From NCBI RefSeq assembly GCF_008974185.1, contig NZ_BKZP01000013.1:1-64000 (forward strand): DNA of 64,000 nt, read 5' to 3'. Shown piece after piece: positions 56,270 through 64,000 of the stretch (within the stretch, counting starts at the first letter, position 1; every line of letters begins with the position of its first letter). The stretch is from Weizmannia acidilactici (GTDB lineage Bacteria > Bacillota > Bacilli > Bacillales > Bacillaceae_C). The translations under genes were made by a program, and so were the position numbers. Below the pieces are notes generated by a model, which worked only from the letters and a program-made list of their open reading frames with translations, did not search any database and was not told where the DNA came from.

Positions 56270-58684
56270 ATGTTTGTTTCATATAAATGGCTGCAGGAAT
56301 ATGTGGATTTGGACGGCATTTCGCCGGCAGAACTGGCCGAAAAAATTACGAGAACCGGGATTGAAGTCGAAAGCGTTGAATTCAGGGGCGAAGGCATTAA
56401 AAATGTCGTCGTCGGGCATGTGCTCGAAAAAGAAAAACATCCGAATGCCGATAAATTAAATAAATGCCTTGTCGATATCGGGGAAGGCGAACCGGTACAG
56501 ATTATTTGTGGCGCGCCGAATGTCGATAAAGGGCAGAAAGTAGCGGTTGCGAAACCGGGCGCCTGGCTGCCGGGCCATGTGAAAATCAAACGCTCGAAGC
56601 TGCGCGGCGAGGAATCGAACGGTATGATCTGCTCGCTGCAGGAACTCGGCGTCGAAAGTAAGCTCGTGCAAAAAGAATTTGCAAACGGGATTTATGTTTT
56701 TCCAAATGATGTGGAAGTCGGGCAGGATGCGGTGCCGCTTTTAGGTTTGGATGATACGATCATTGAACTCGGCCTGACCCCGAACCGGGCGGACTGCTTA
56801 AGCATGCTTGGTGTGGCATATGAAGTGGCCGCGATTCTCGGCAGAGACGTGAAGCTGCCGGAAACGGAAGTGCAGGAAGTTTCCGACAAGGCAACAGAAG
56901 CCATTTCGGTGCGCGTGGATGCGAAGGAAGCCGCGCCATTATATACCCTAAAAGTCATCCGCAATGTAAAAATCGGCCCGTCCCCGCTTTGGATGCAGGT
57001 GCGCCTCATGGCTGAAGGGATCCGCCCGCACAACAATGTGGTCGACATTACGAACTATATTTTGCTCGAATACGGCCAGCCGCTCCATGCGTTTGACTAC
57101 GACAAGCTCGGCTCGAAAGAAATCGTTGTCCGCATGGCGCACGAAGGCGAAAAAATAGTGACGCTTGATGATCAGGAACGCACGTTAAAATCAAGCCATT
57201 TGGTGATCACAAACGGCACCGTACCTGTCGCCATGGCCGGTGTGATGGGTGGCGCCAATTCGGAAGTATCCGATAGCACGACAACCGTTCTGCTTGAATC
57301 GGCTTATTTTGATGCTCAAACGATCCGCACTGCTTCGAAAGACCACGGGCTGCGCAGCGAAGCCAGCAGCCGCTATGAAAAAGGGATTGACCCGAACCGC
57401 GTGTATCCGGCAGCTGAAAGGGCCGCGATGCTCATGGCCAAATATGCCGGCGGGGAAGTGCTCTCCGGAATAGTTGAAGCAAACCATTTTCGGGTAGAAC
57501 CTGCTGTCGTGACGATTACGCTTGAAAAAATCAACCGTGTGCTCGGCACAAATATCACACAGGAAGAAGTACTCGATATTTTTAAACGCCTGCAGTTTGA
57601 AGCAAAATACGAAGTCGGCCGTTTCACGGTCGTTGTGCCGACCCGCCGCGGTGATATTACAATCGAAGAAGATTTGATTGAGGAAGTCGCGCGCTTGTAC
57701 GGCTATGACAATTTGCCGAAAACATTGCCGGCGGGTGCCGGGACACAGGGAGGTCTGACAAAAATCCAGAAAAAACGCCGCGTAACAAAACGTTTTTTGG
57801 AAGGCGCCGGATTGTACCAGGCAACGACCTATTCGTTAACAAGCGAAGAAAAAGCGCGTCAGTACGCGCTTGAAAAACGTGAGCCTGTCCGGATTTCCAT
57901 GCCGATGAGCGAAGAGCGGAGCGTTTTGCGGTTGAGCATTTTGCCGCATTTGCTTGAATCTGTCGCCTATAATGTTGCCCGCAAAAATAACTCGGTTGCA
58001 CTGTATGAAGTCGGCAACGTCTTTTTGAAAAAAGCGGAAGGAGAACAGCCGGAAGAACAGGAGCATCTCGCCGGTGCCATTACCGGACTTTGGGTCGCAA
58101 ACCTTTGGCAGGGCGAAAAGAAAGCCGTGGATTTCTTCGTCGCGAAGGGGATTTTGGAAGGTTTGTTTGAAAAACTCGGCGTTGCGGATGCAGTATCTTT
58201 CCAGGCGCAGGAAATCGACGGGCTGCATCCGGGAAGGACGGCGAAAATTTTGCTTGGCGGGAACGTAATCGGTTTTGTCGGCCAGGTGCATCCGAATGTG
58301 CAAAAAGAGCTGGACATTAAGGAAACGTACGTATTTGAACTGAAGCTCGGTCCGGTTTACGATTATCCGGTTGAGCCGATTCAATACCAGCCGATCCCGA
58401 GATTTCCGGCGGTCACTCGGGATATTGCTCTCGTTGTGGATCGGGGTGTGGAAGCCGGACATTTGCAGACTGTTATTGAAGAAGCCGGCGGTGCGCTGTT
58501 GAAATCCGTTTCCATTTTTGATTTGTATGATGGCGAACATATGGAACCGGGTAAAAAATCCATTGCCTTCTCGCTTACTTATTACGATCCGGAACGCACA
58601 TTAACGGATGAAGAAGTAGTTTCCCAGCATGAAAAAGTGCTGGCTGCGGTAAAAGAAAAAACAGGCGCGGAATTAAGGGGATAA
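56270..58684 (+). CDS. pheT: Phenylalanyl-tRNA synthetase beta subunit
   Basis: Tetramer partner with editing and tRNA-binding roles. Its 804 residues contain an N-terminal EMAP/tRNA-binding domain (about residues 40-150; [10 protein letters not shown]), the B3/4 editing domain ([13 protein letters not shown] at its end), the B5 domain, a class II-like core without catalytic residues and the C-terminal ferredoxin-fold anticodon-binding domain ([13 protein letters not shown]). GGGAGG precedes the ATG. A terminator follows. Confidence 0.98.
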   Translation: MFVSYKWLQEYVDLDGISPAELAEKITRTGIEVESVEFRGEGIKNVVVGHVLEKEKHPNADKLNKCLVDIGEGEPVQIICGAPNVDKGQKVAVAKPGAWLPGHVKIKRSKLRGEESNGMICSLQELGVESKLVQKEFANGIYVFPNDVEVGQDAVPLLGLDDTIIELGLTPNRADCLSMLGVAYEVAAILGRDVKLPETEVQEVSDKATEAISVRVDAKEAAPLYTLKVIRNVKIGPSPLWMQVRLMAEGIRPHNNVVDITNYILLEYGQPLHAFDYDKLGSKEIVVRMAHEGEKIVTLDDQERTLKSSHLVITNGTVPVAMAGVMGGANSEVSDSTTTVLLESAYFDAQTIRTASKDHGLRSEASSRYEKGIDPNRVYPAAERAAMLMAKYAGGEVLSGIVEANHFRVEPAVVTITLEKINRVLGTNITQEEVLDIFKRLQFEAKYEVGRFTVVVPTRRGDITIEEDLIEEVARLYGYDNLPKTLPAGAGTQGGLTKIQKKRRVTKRFLEGAGLYQATTYSLTSEEKARQYALEKREPVRISMPMSEERSVLRLSILPHLLESVAYNVARKNNSVALYEVGNVFLKKAEGEQPEEQEHLAGAITGLWVANLWQGEKKAVDFFVAKGILEGLFEKLGVADAVSFQAQEIDGLHPGRTAKILLGGNVIGFVGQVHPNVQKELDIKETYVFELKLGPVYDYPVEPIQYQPIPRFPAVTRDIALVVDRGVEAGHLQTVIEEAGGALLKSVSIFDLYDGEHMEPGKKSIAFSLTYYDPERTLTDEEVVSQHEKVLAAVKEKTGAELRG

Positions 58685-58690
58685 TTCGTG

Positions 58691-58727
58691 AATGAGGAGA
58701 GGCCGTGATGGTCTTCTCCTTTTTTCA
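58691..58727 (+). terminator. Intrinsic terminator after pheT
   Basis: GGAGAGGCC pairs imperfectly with GGTCTTCTCC and a TTTTTT run follows. Confidence 0.75.
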
Positions 58728-58754
58728 TGATGATCTAATTGGATGACCAGGCAG

Positions 58755-58945
58755 GAATTCCATGGAGAACGGGGATCATTTATTAAAAATAGGCGAGAAA
58801 AAATTCAATATTGGGGAGAAACATCCGGATCGGGTAGAAGCCGTGATACGGGCGAGAAACAAATGGAAAATGGGGATCATTTTTCAAGAGGCAAGAAAAA
58901 TACCGAAAATCGGTGGAGAAAGAAACCGCAATCGGGGAGAATCAG
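58755..58945. repeat. Degenerate GGGGA-purine repeat region
   Basis: ATGGAGAACGGGGATCATTT (58762) recurs as ATGGAAAATGGGGATCATTT (58863), and shorter variants of ATNGGGGAGAAA occur at about 58794, 58816, 58905 and 58935. The stretch is purine-rich on the plus strand. A 63-codon frame (58762-58953) exists but has no clear ribosome site and overlaps the decayed repeats, so I do not call it a gene. Confidence 0.5.
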
Positions 58946-59002
58946 CTGTGTAAAAATGAGCCTGTTCCAAAAAAAGAACAGGCCCTGGAAACCAAATCGA
59001 AA

Positions 59003-59935
59003 CTATTTTACACCCGCAATCCGCTTTGCTTTTTCCGTATTGGCAAAATGGAGTTTCACAAAATGCGGCAGCACGTCCAAGCCGCGTGCCTTGATCAGCC
59101 GTGCACAAGCGGCATCTACCTGTGCCCCGGCCCCCTTTGGCAACACACCCCCGGCTTCCTTGCCCAATTTTTCAAACTCACGCACAAATGCGTACCTGGC
59201 CAGGATCGAAGCGGCCGCAACCGCAAGATGGACGCTCTCCCCTTTTGTGCTGAAAAACACGTTGTCGCGCACCACATTTTTTTCGTTTTGCAAATACCGG
59301 TAATAGGTCGGGGCTTCAGCAAACTGGTCCACTAAAATTGCATCCGGCTTTTCCGGCGCGATTTTTTGCAATAGATTGTAGAGGGCGCGGTTATGGAGCA
59401 TGGCTTTCATTTTTCCCTGAGACATCCCGGACTGCTGGAGCCGGTTATACTTTTCATTTGGCAAAACCAACAAGCTGTAAGGGATAAAGTGGAGCAGTTC
59501 TTTTGCGATGCTTGCAATCTGATGGTCTGCCAATCCTTTCGAATCTTTCACACCCAATTCCTTTAAGAGCGGAATCTGGTCTTTTTTTACGTAAGTGCTG
59601 GCCACCGTGATAGGGCCGAAATAGTCACCCGTTCCGACTTCATCGGAACCGATGACAGACATCGAGCCAATATACGGCGGCAGCGGGTTGCCGGAAGTTT
59701 TTGGTTTAGCGCTAGCAGGCTTCTTTTCCACTGCCTTTCCCCATTTTGCGGCTTCAGCTTCGCCTCCGGGCCCCTGAAACAGCACTTTTCCCGACCGGTA
59801 AGCGGTGACCTGGCATCCCGGGATTTTCGCGGCAAAAATTGCGCCGGCAGGTATTTTATTCAATTGGGCAGTTTGATAATATTCTTTCATTTCCTGGATG
59901 GCTGAATGTGAAGCCAGAATGACAGTATTGGACAT
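59003..59935 (-). CDS. rnhC: Ribonuclease HIII
   Basis: Degrades RNA in RNA-DNA hybrids, important for R-loop and primer removal in bacilli. Its 310 residues have an N-terminal TBP-like substrate-binding domain and the C-terminal type 2 RNase H domain: SVIGSDEVGTGDYFGPI carries the first aspartate/glutamate pair (the G-S-D-E signature of HIII), GVKDSKGL is conserved and VDQFAEAPTY gives another acidic ligand. GGAGGAATC precedes the minus-strand ATG. Divergent from zapA, as in B. subtilis. Confidence 0.95.
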   Translation of the reverse strand: MSNTVILASHSAIQEMKEYYQTAQLNKIPAGAIFAAKIPGCQVTAYRSGKVLFQGPGGEAEAAKWGKAVEKKPASAKPKTSGNPLPPYIGSMSVIGSDEVGTGDYFGPITVASTYVKKDQIPLLKELGVKDSKGLADHQIASIAKELLHFIPYSLLVLPNEKYNRLQQSGMSQGKMKAMLHNRALYNLLQKIAPEKPDAILVDQFAEAPTYYRYLQNEKNVVRDNVFFSTKGESVHLAVAAASILARYAFVREFEKLGKEAGGVLPKGAGAQVDAACARLIKARGLDVLPHFVKLHFANTEKAKRIAGVK

Positions 59936-60050
59936 TTTGATTCCTCCAGAGGATTGAGATTTGTATGAAAATGTTCGACAGTGTTAGACAAAGGGTTTTC
60001 CAACATGATATGATAAGGAATAGGATTCTTAAAAGGGGAGGCAAGCAACA

Positions 60051-60323
60051 TTGGAAAAAACCCGAATTACAATCGGCATATACGGACAGCAATATACCAT
60101 AGTTGGAACGGATCCGGCAAGCCATATTCGCTTAGTTGCCTCGATGGTCGATGAAAGAATGCGGGAAATCAGTGCAAAGAATCCTTCATTAGATACGAGT
60201 AAACTGGCTGTCCTGACAGCCGTGAATGCTGTCCATGATTATATAAAGCTGAAAGAGCAGTATGAGCTGCTTGAGCAGCATTATTTACAATTATTAAAGA
60301 AGGATGAAGGTGAACATGGTTAA
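60051..60323 (+). CDS. zapA: Cell division protein ZapA
   Basis: FtsZ-binding protein of 90 residues that promotes Z-ring bundling. It starts [16 protein letters not shown] after the TTG-encoded methionine and ends in a coiled coil ([17 protein letters not shown]). AAGGGGAGG lies nine bases before the TTG. It overlaps the next gene by eight bases, indicating cotranscription. Confidence 0.93.
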   Translation: MEKTRITIGIYGQQYTIVGTDPASHIRLVASMVDERMREISAKNPSLDTSKLAVLTAVNAVHDYIKLKEQYELLEQHYLQLLKKDEGEHG

Positions 60324-60846
60324 TATAATCATCATCTTGTTGCTGGTGCTCGGTTTTTTTAACGGAAAGCGGAAAGGCTTTATTCTGCAGGCTGTTCATA
60401 TTGCAGGGTTTGCCATCGCCTCCATTGTCGCTTATATGCTGTATGATGATCTGGCGGAAAAACTTAAGCTGTGGATTCCTTACCCATCCTTCAGTCAAAC
60501 AAGCCCGTTTGCGCTTCTTGTTCACCAATCCGATATGGAGACCGCTTTTTACCGGATCATCGCTTTTGCCATCCTTTTCTTTGCCGTAAGGATCTTTTTG
60601 AATATTGTGGGGTCTTCTCTTACTTTTGTGGCCCAGCTGCCGGTTTTAAAACAAATAAACGGATGGGCGGGCGGAATCTTGGGTTTTGCCGAGCTGTATC
60701 TGATCCTCTTTATTATACTGTACATTGGATCCTTGCTGCCGATTGATTCCATCCAAACTGCGCTGAGCCAGTCTGCCGTTGCGGAAGGTATGATCAAAAA
60801 TACCCCGTACATCTCGGGTCTTGTGGAACAGTGGTGGACGAAATAA
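60316..60846 (+). CDS. yshB: CvpA family membrane protein YshB
   Basis: A 176-residue protein with four hydrophobic helices and the CvpA-type start ([22 protein letters not shown]). CvpA proteins are named for colicin V production; their true role is unclear. The ATG at 60316 follows GAAGGTG and matches the family start; the ATG at 60304 touches an AAGG. Downstream of zapA as in B. subtilis. Confidence 0.88.
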   Translation: MVNIIIILLLVLGFFNGKRKGFILQAVHIAGFAIASIVAYMLYDDLAEKLKLWIPYPSFSQTSPFALLVHQSDMETAFYRIIAFAILFFAVRIFLNIVGSSLTFVAQLPVLKQINGWAGGILGFAELYLILFIILYIGSLLPIDSIQTALSQSAVAEGMIKNTPYISGLVEQWWTK

Positions 60847-61192
60847 GAAAAGCACAGGTTGCCCGTGATCTGCGTATGGAACAGCGGGCGCTTTCTCGGG
60901 GTAAAAGAACGACCAGGCACAGGGCAGATGCCACACATATATAAGCGGAAGCGGCCAAACAAGCACTTCTCTTTGCCGGGAAGTGTTTCTTTTTGGATTG
61001 GCTCTGTTACGTGCAGGGTGAAGGCGCAACTTGCGGATCCCCTGTAGGAGGCAGCCCCTCCCGCCATGTTTTTCGGGATTCCCGATCATCCATCATATCA
61101 ATTATAAAGCGCGCCGCTTCATGAATAAATGAAAATTTGCTAGTATTATTAAATGAAATAAAGGAAAATCAGTCTCCAAAGGGGGCAGGCGT
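60847..61192 (+). other. Spacer between yshB and polX
   Basis: About 345 bases without a credible gene. It holds a hairpin GCCCG...CGGGC near 60862-60891 and a probable terminator at 60957-60993 (AAGCACTTC/GAAGTGTTT with T-run). The stretch 61028-61090 has palindromic CCTGTAGGAGGCAGCCCC, like other GC-rich extragenic repeats of the window. It becomes A+T-rich before polX. Confidence 0.5.
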
Positions 61193-62911
61193 ATGCAGAT
61201 AGATAAACGTAGCGTAATCCGATTGCTGGAACAAATAGCGGTCTATATGGAACTCAAAGGGGAAAACCACTTCAAAATCGCTGCCTACCGTAAGGCTGCA
61301 TCAGCATTGGAAGCGGACGGTCGCGACATTTCTGAGATCGACAACTTTTTGGAACTTCCGCATATCGGAAAAGCGACTGCCTCGACGATCGAAGAATTCC
61401 TTTCTACCGGAAAATCTTCCTTGCTTGAGCAATTAAAAAATGAGATTCCAAAAGGATTAATCCCGTTAATGCAAATACAGGGCCTCGGGGCCAAAAAAAT
61501 ATCAAAGTTGTACAGGGAACTTGGCATTATGGATGCGGAGTCTTTGAGAAAAGCATGTGAAGAAGGAAAAGTGGAAACGTTAAAAGGTTTTGGAAAAACA
61601 ACCCAGTCCAATATTTTACGGGCCCTTGATGCGCTCGGGGCAAAAACGGACCGGTATCCGATCGGCCAAATGGTTCCGGTTCTTTTGATGATAGAAGAGA
61701 CCCTTTCCCAGATCAGAAAAGTGGAAAAATTTTCCCGAGCCGGAAGTGCAAGACGGTTTGAAGAAACATTAAAAGGCCTCGATTATGTCATTGCCACATT
61801 TGATCCAAAGCCCGTTATAGAGGAAATTCTCCAGATGAATGAAGTGGTGGAAGCCGTCGCGGTCAGGCTATCAAAAGTGACGGTCAAACTGAAAGGCGAA
61901 AACGGCTTGCAAGTCACTTTCCGCGTTGTCCCGCCCGACCAATATGCTGCGGCGCTCCAATATTTTACGGGGTCAAAACAGCATAATCGCCGGATGAGGC
62001 AGATCGCCAAAGAACGTGGCGAAAAAATTAGCGAATACGGCGTGGAAAGGCTTGATACCGGAGAATTTTTAACATTTTCAAGCGAAGCGTCGCTATACCA
62101 TTATTTTGGCTTACCGTACATCCCTCCTGAAATCCGTGATGATGGCAGTGAAATTGAAATGTATAAAGGAACCCCGTTTATCCAGTTGGATGACCTGCGA
62201 GGCGATTTGCACATGCATACGGACTGGTCCGATGGAAAAGCTTCGCTTGAAAAGATGGTCAATGCGTGCAGGCGAAAGGGATACGAATATATCGCCATTA
62301 CCGACCATTCCAAGTATTTAAAGGTGGCAAACGGGCTGTCACGTGAACGCTTGCTGAAACAAATGGAAGAAATCCGCCGCTTGAATGAAAAATATCCGGA
62401 TATCCTCATTTTATCCGGTATTGAAATGGATATCTTGCCGGACGGGACATTGGACTTTGATGACGGCCTCCTTTCCAGGCTCGATTTTGTGATTGCATCG
62501 ATCCATTCCGGCTTCGGGCAGAGCCGCACACAAATCATGAAACGGTTCCGGCGGGCATTTGAAAATCCGCATATTGATATGATTGCCCATCCGACCGGCA
62601 GATTGGTCGGGAAAAGGCAGGGCTACGATGTGGATATAGATCTTTTAATCCAATGGGCAAAAGAAACCAATACGATACTGGAATTAAGCGGGGATCCGAA
62701 CCGGTTGGATTTATCCGCAACAAATGCCAGGAAAGCGCAGGAGGCCGGCGTGAAAATCGCCATTAACACCGATGCGCACAGCATCAGGGAATTGGACAAT
62801 ATTGCATTCGGAGTTGGAACGGCAAGAAAAGGCTGGATTGAACCGAAAAATGTTGTCAATACGTTTTCGAGGGAACAATTCATCCGCTTTTTAAATGAAA
62901 AGCGCAGATAA
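61193..62911 (+). CDS. polX: DNA polymerase/3'-5' exonuclease PolX
   Basis: Family X repair polymerase with strand displacement-free gap filling. Its 572 residues hold an N-terminal helix-hairpin-helix and polymerase beta-like region (ELPHIGKATASTIEEFL; LMQIQGLGAKKISKLY) and a C-terminal PHP domain with exonuclease metal ligands (DLHMHTDWSDG, ITDHSKYL, INTDAHS). In the polymerase palm, VDVD-like aspartates are not obvious: the expected segment reads GLDYVIATFDPK, so at least one carboxylate is present. ATG with GGGGGCAGGC upstream. Confidence 0.95.
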   Translation: MQIDKRSVIRLLEQIAVYMELKGENHFKIAAYRKAASALEADGRDISEIDNFLELPHIGKATASTIEEFLSTGKSSLLEQLKNEIPKGLIPLMQIQGLGAKKISKLYRELGIMDAESLRKACEEGKVETLKGFGKTTQSNILRALDALGAKTDRYPIGQMVPVLLMIEETLSQIRKVEKFSRAGSARRFEETLKGLDYVIATFDPKPVIEEILQMNEVVEAVAVRLSKVTVKLKGENGLQVTFRVVPPDQYAAALQYFTGSKQHNRRMRQIAKERGEKISEYGVERLDTGEFLTFSSEASLYHYFGLPYIPPEIRDDGSEIEMYKGTPFIQLDDLRGDLHMHTDWSDGKASLEKMVNACRRKGYEYIAITDHSKYLKVANGLSRERLLKQMEEIRRLNEKYPDILILSGIEMDILPDGTLDFDDGLLSRLDFVIASIHSGFGQSRTQIMKRFRRAFENPHIDMIAHPTGRLVGKRQGYDVDIDLLIQWAKETNTILELSGDPNRLDLSATNARKAQEAGVKIAINTDAHSIRELDNIAFGVGTARKGWIEPKNVVNTFSREQFIRFLNEKRR

Positions 62912-63043
62912 ATTTTACTGCCGGGAAAATCCGCCGGCCGCCCCGTTGTAAGCGGACTTCGCGGCCATGGACAAATTATTAAACGGCCAAAACAGAGTGC
63001 AGTTTTCCGGGGACAGGAGATCCGGAAAGCATGGAGGATGAAT

Positions 63044-64000
63044 ATATGAAAGGAAAAATCATCAAAACGCTGGAGTTTGATAAAATTAAGGGCTTACTGC
63101 TTGAGCACGCCTCTTCGCCGCTAGGGGCCGAGAAAATTGAAGCGCTGTTTCCTTCCTCTTCTTATGAAGAAGTCATGCGGATGCAGGAGGAAACGGATGA
63201 AGCGGCCCGGGTGCTCCGCTTAAAAGGGCATGTTCCGCTATCAGGGATATATGACATCCGCCGCCATCTGAAAAGGGCGTCAATCGGGGGCAGGCTGAAC
63301 CCAGCGGAACTTATGCAGATCGCCAGCACCATTTATGCCAGCCGCTCAATGAAATGTTTTATTGAAGGCATCGTAGAGGAAGGCACTGAACTCCCGATTT
63401 TAGGGGGAATGGCGGAGGGCATTGCAATCCTAACCCCGCTTGAGCATGAAATCAAAAATGCGATCGACGAAAACGGTGAAGTGCTCGATACAGCAAGCGA
63501 AACATTAAGGCAGATTCGCCAAGGGCTGCGCGGAACAGAACGGCGTATCCGCGAAAAGCTGGAAGGGTACATTCGCGGAAAAAATGCGGCCAAAATGCTG
63601 TCGGATGCCATTATTACGATTCGCAATGAACGCTACGTGATCCCGGTCAAGCAGGAATACCGCGCCAATTACGGGGGTATTGTACATGACCAGTCTTCTT
63701 CCGGGCAGACGCTGTTTATCGAGCCACAGTCAGTCGTGGAACTGAATAACCAGCTCCGCGAATGGCATTTGAAAGAGCAGCAGGAAATCGACAGGATTTT
63801 AAGCGGGTTGTCGGCTGCCGTTGCCGGACAAGCCGGCGAACTGGGAACAATCATTGGGATTTTAGCTGATTTTGATTTTATTTTTGCCAAAGCTTTATAC
63901 GGCAGGTCGATAAAAGGGTCGAAACCATCCATGAACAAAGATGGTATCATCCGCCTGTTCAAAGCCAGGCACCCTTTGCTGCCGATGGACAAGGTTGTGC
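63044..64000 (+). CDS. mutS2: Endonuclease MutS2, 5' part
   Basis: The first 319 codons of MutS2, cut by the window end. MutS2 is a MutS-related ATPase with a C-terminal Smr nuclease domain that acts in recombination control and in rescue of collided ribosomes. Visible are the N-terminal domain (KIIKTLEFDKIKGLLLEHAS) and the clamp/lever region (DAIITIRNERYVIPVKQEYR, DQSSSGQTLFIEPQSVVELN); ATPase and Smr domains lie outside. GGAGGATGAAT precedes the ATG. Directly downstream of polX as in B. subtilis. Confidence 0.95.

Noticed and set aside
58743-59303. 186-residue plus-strand reading frame after pheT
   Set aside because: Its second half is antisense to rnhC and its first half lies in a repeat patch; no ribosome site.

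Overview
The window is a chromosomal segment of a low-to-medium GC, endospore-forming Firmicute of the family Bacillaceae. Gene content and order follow the Bacillus subtilis ytcI-to-mutSB region almost gene for gene. The exceptions, such as loss of phoPR, ytxB and fxsA neighbours and the extra azoreductase, dUTPase and O-antigen-ligase-like genes, suggest a Heyndrickxia/Weizmannia (formerly Bacillus) coagulans-type genome. The species-level guess is inference only.

Layout. 1-170: 3' end of a group II intron. 271-9.8 kb: acyl-CoA synthetase, signal peptide peptidase SppA, RDD protein, two sporulation/unknown proteins (YtfI, YtfJ/GerW), thiol peroxidase, YtxK, acetate kinase with a cre box, EcsC-like protein and a universal stress protein. 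9.9-18.2 kb: a 48-aa small ORF, alanine dehydrogenase, Xaa-Pro peptidase, metallo-hydrolase YtkL, azoreductase, YtoI, YtpI, NrnA, and YtrI/YtrH on the minus strand. 18.3-28.2 kb: dnaE, malic enzyme, accD-accA, pfkA-pyk. 28.2-34 kb: YtvI, DUF441 YtwI, then the TCA genes citZ-icd-mdh. 34.2-43.9 kb: polA-mutM-ytaF-coaE, gapB, speD, nrdR-dnaB-dnaI. 44-48.7 kb: ytxC, T-box-thrS, infC-rpmI-rplT with an L20-type leader. 48.9-53.8 kb is the least conserved stretch: a 57-aa ORF, dUTPase, polymerase/ligase-like membrane protein, M42 peptidase, Gfo/Idh oxidoreductase and a 290-bp repeat element. 53.8-64 kb: sspI, rRNA/tRNA methylase, T-box-pheST, rnhC, zapA-cvpA, polX and the 5' part of mutS2.

The genes cover central carbon metabolism (glycolysis end, acetate overflow, TCA entry, gluconeogenic GapB), malonyl-CoA synthesis, chromosome replication (DnaE, PolA, DnaB/DnaI primosome, NrdR), repair, translation and sporulation. 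Visible regulation includes a cre at ackA, a near-cre and a terminator-like leader hairpin at citZ, CcpN-like operators at gapB, T-boxes at thrS and pheST, an L20-type leader with a rare ATT start at infC, and a long structured leader before speD. I recognise no defence island, CRISPR array, prophage or biosynthetic cluster. The best candidates for something undescribed are the speD leader RNA, the 52-bp tandem-repeat element near 53.6 kb, and two small ORFs at 9.9 and 49.0 kb.
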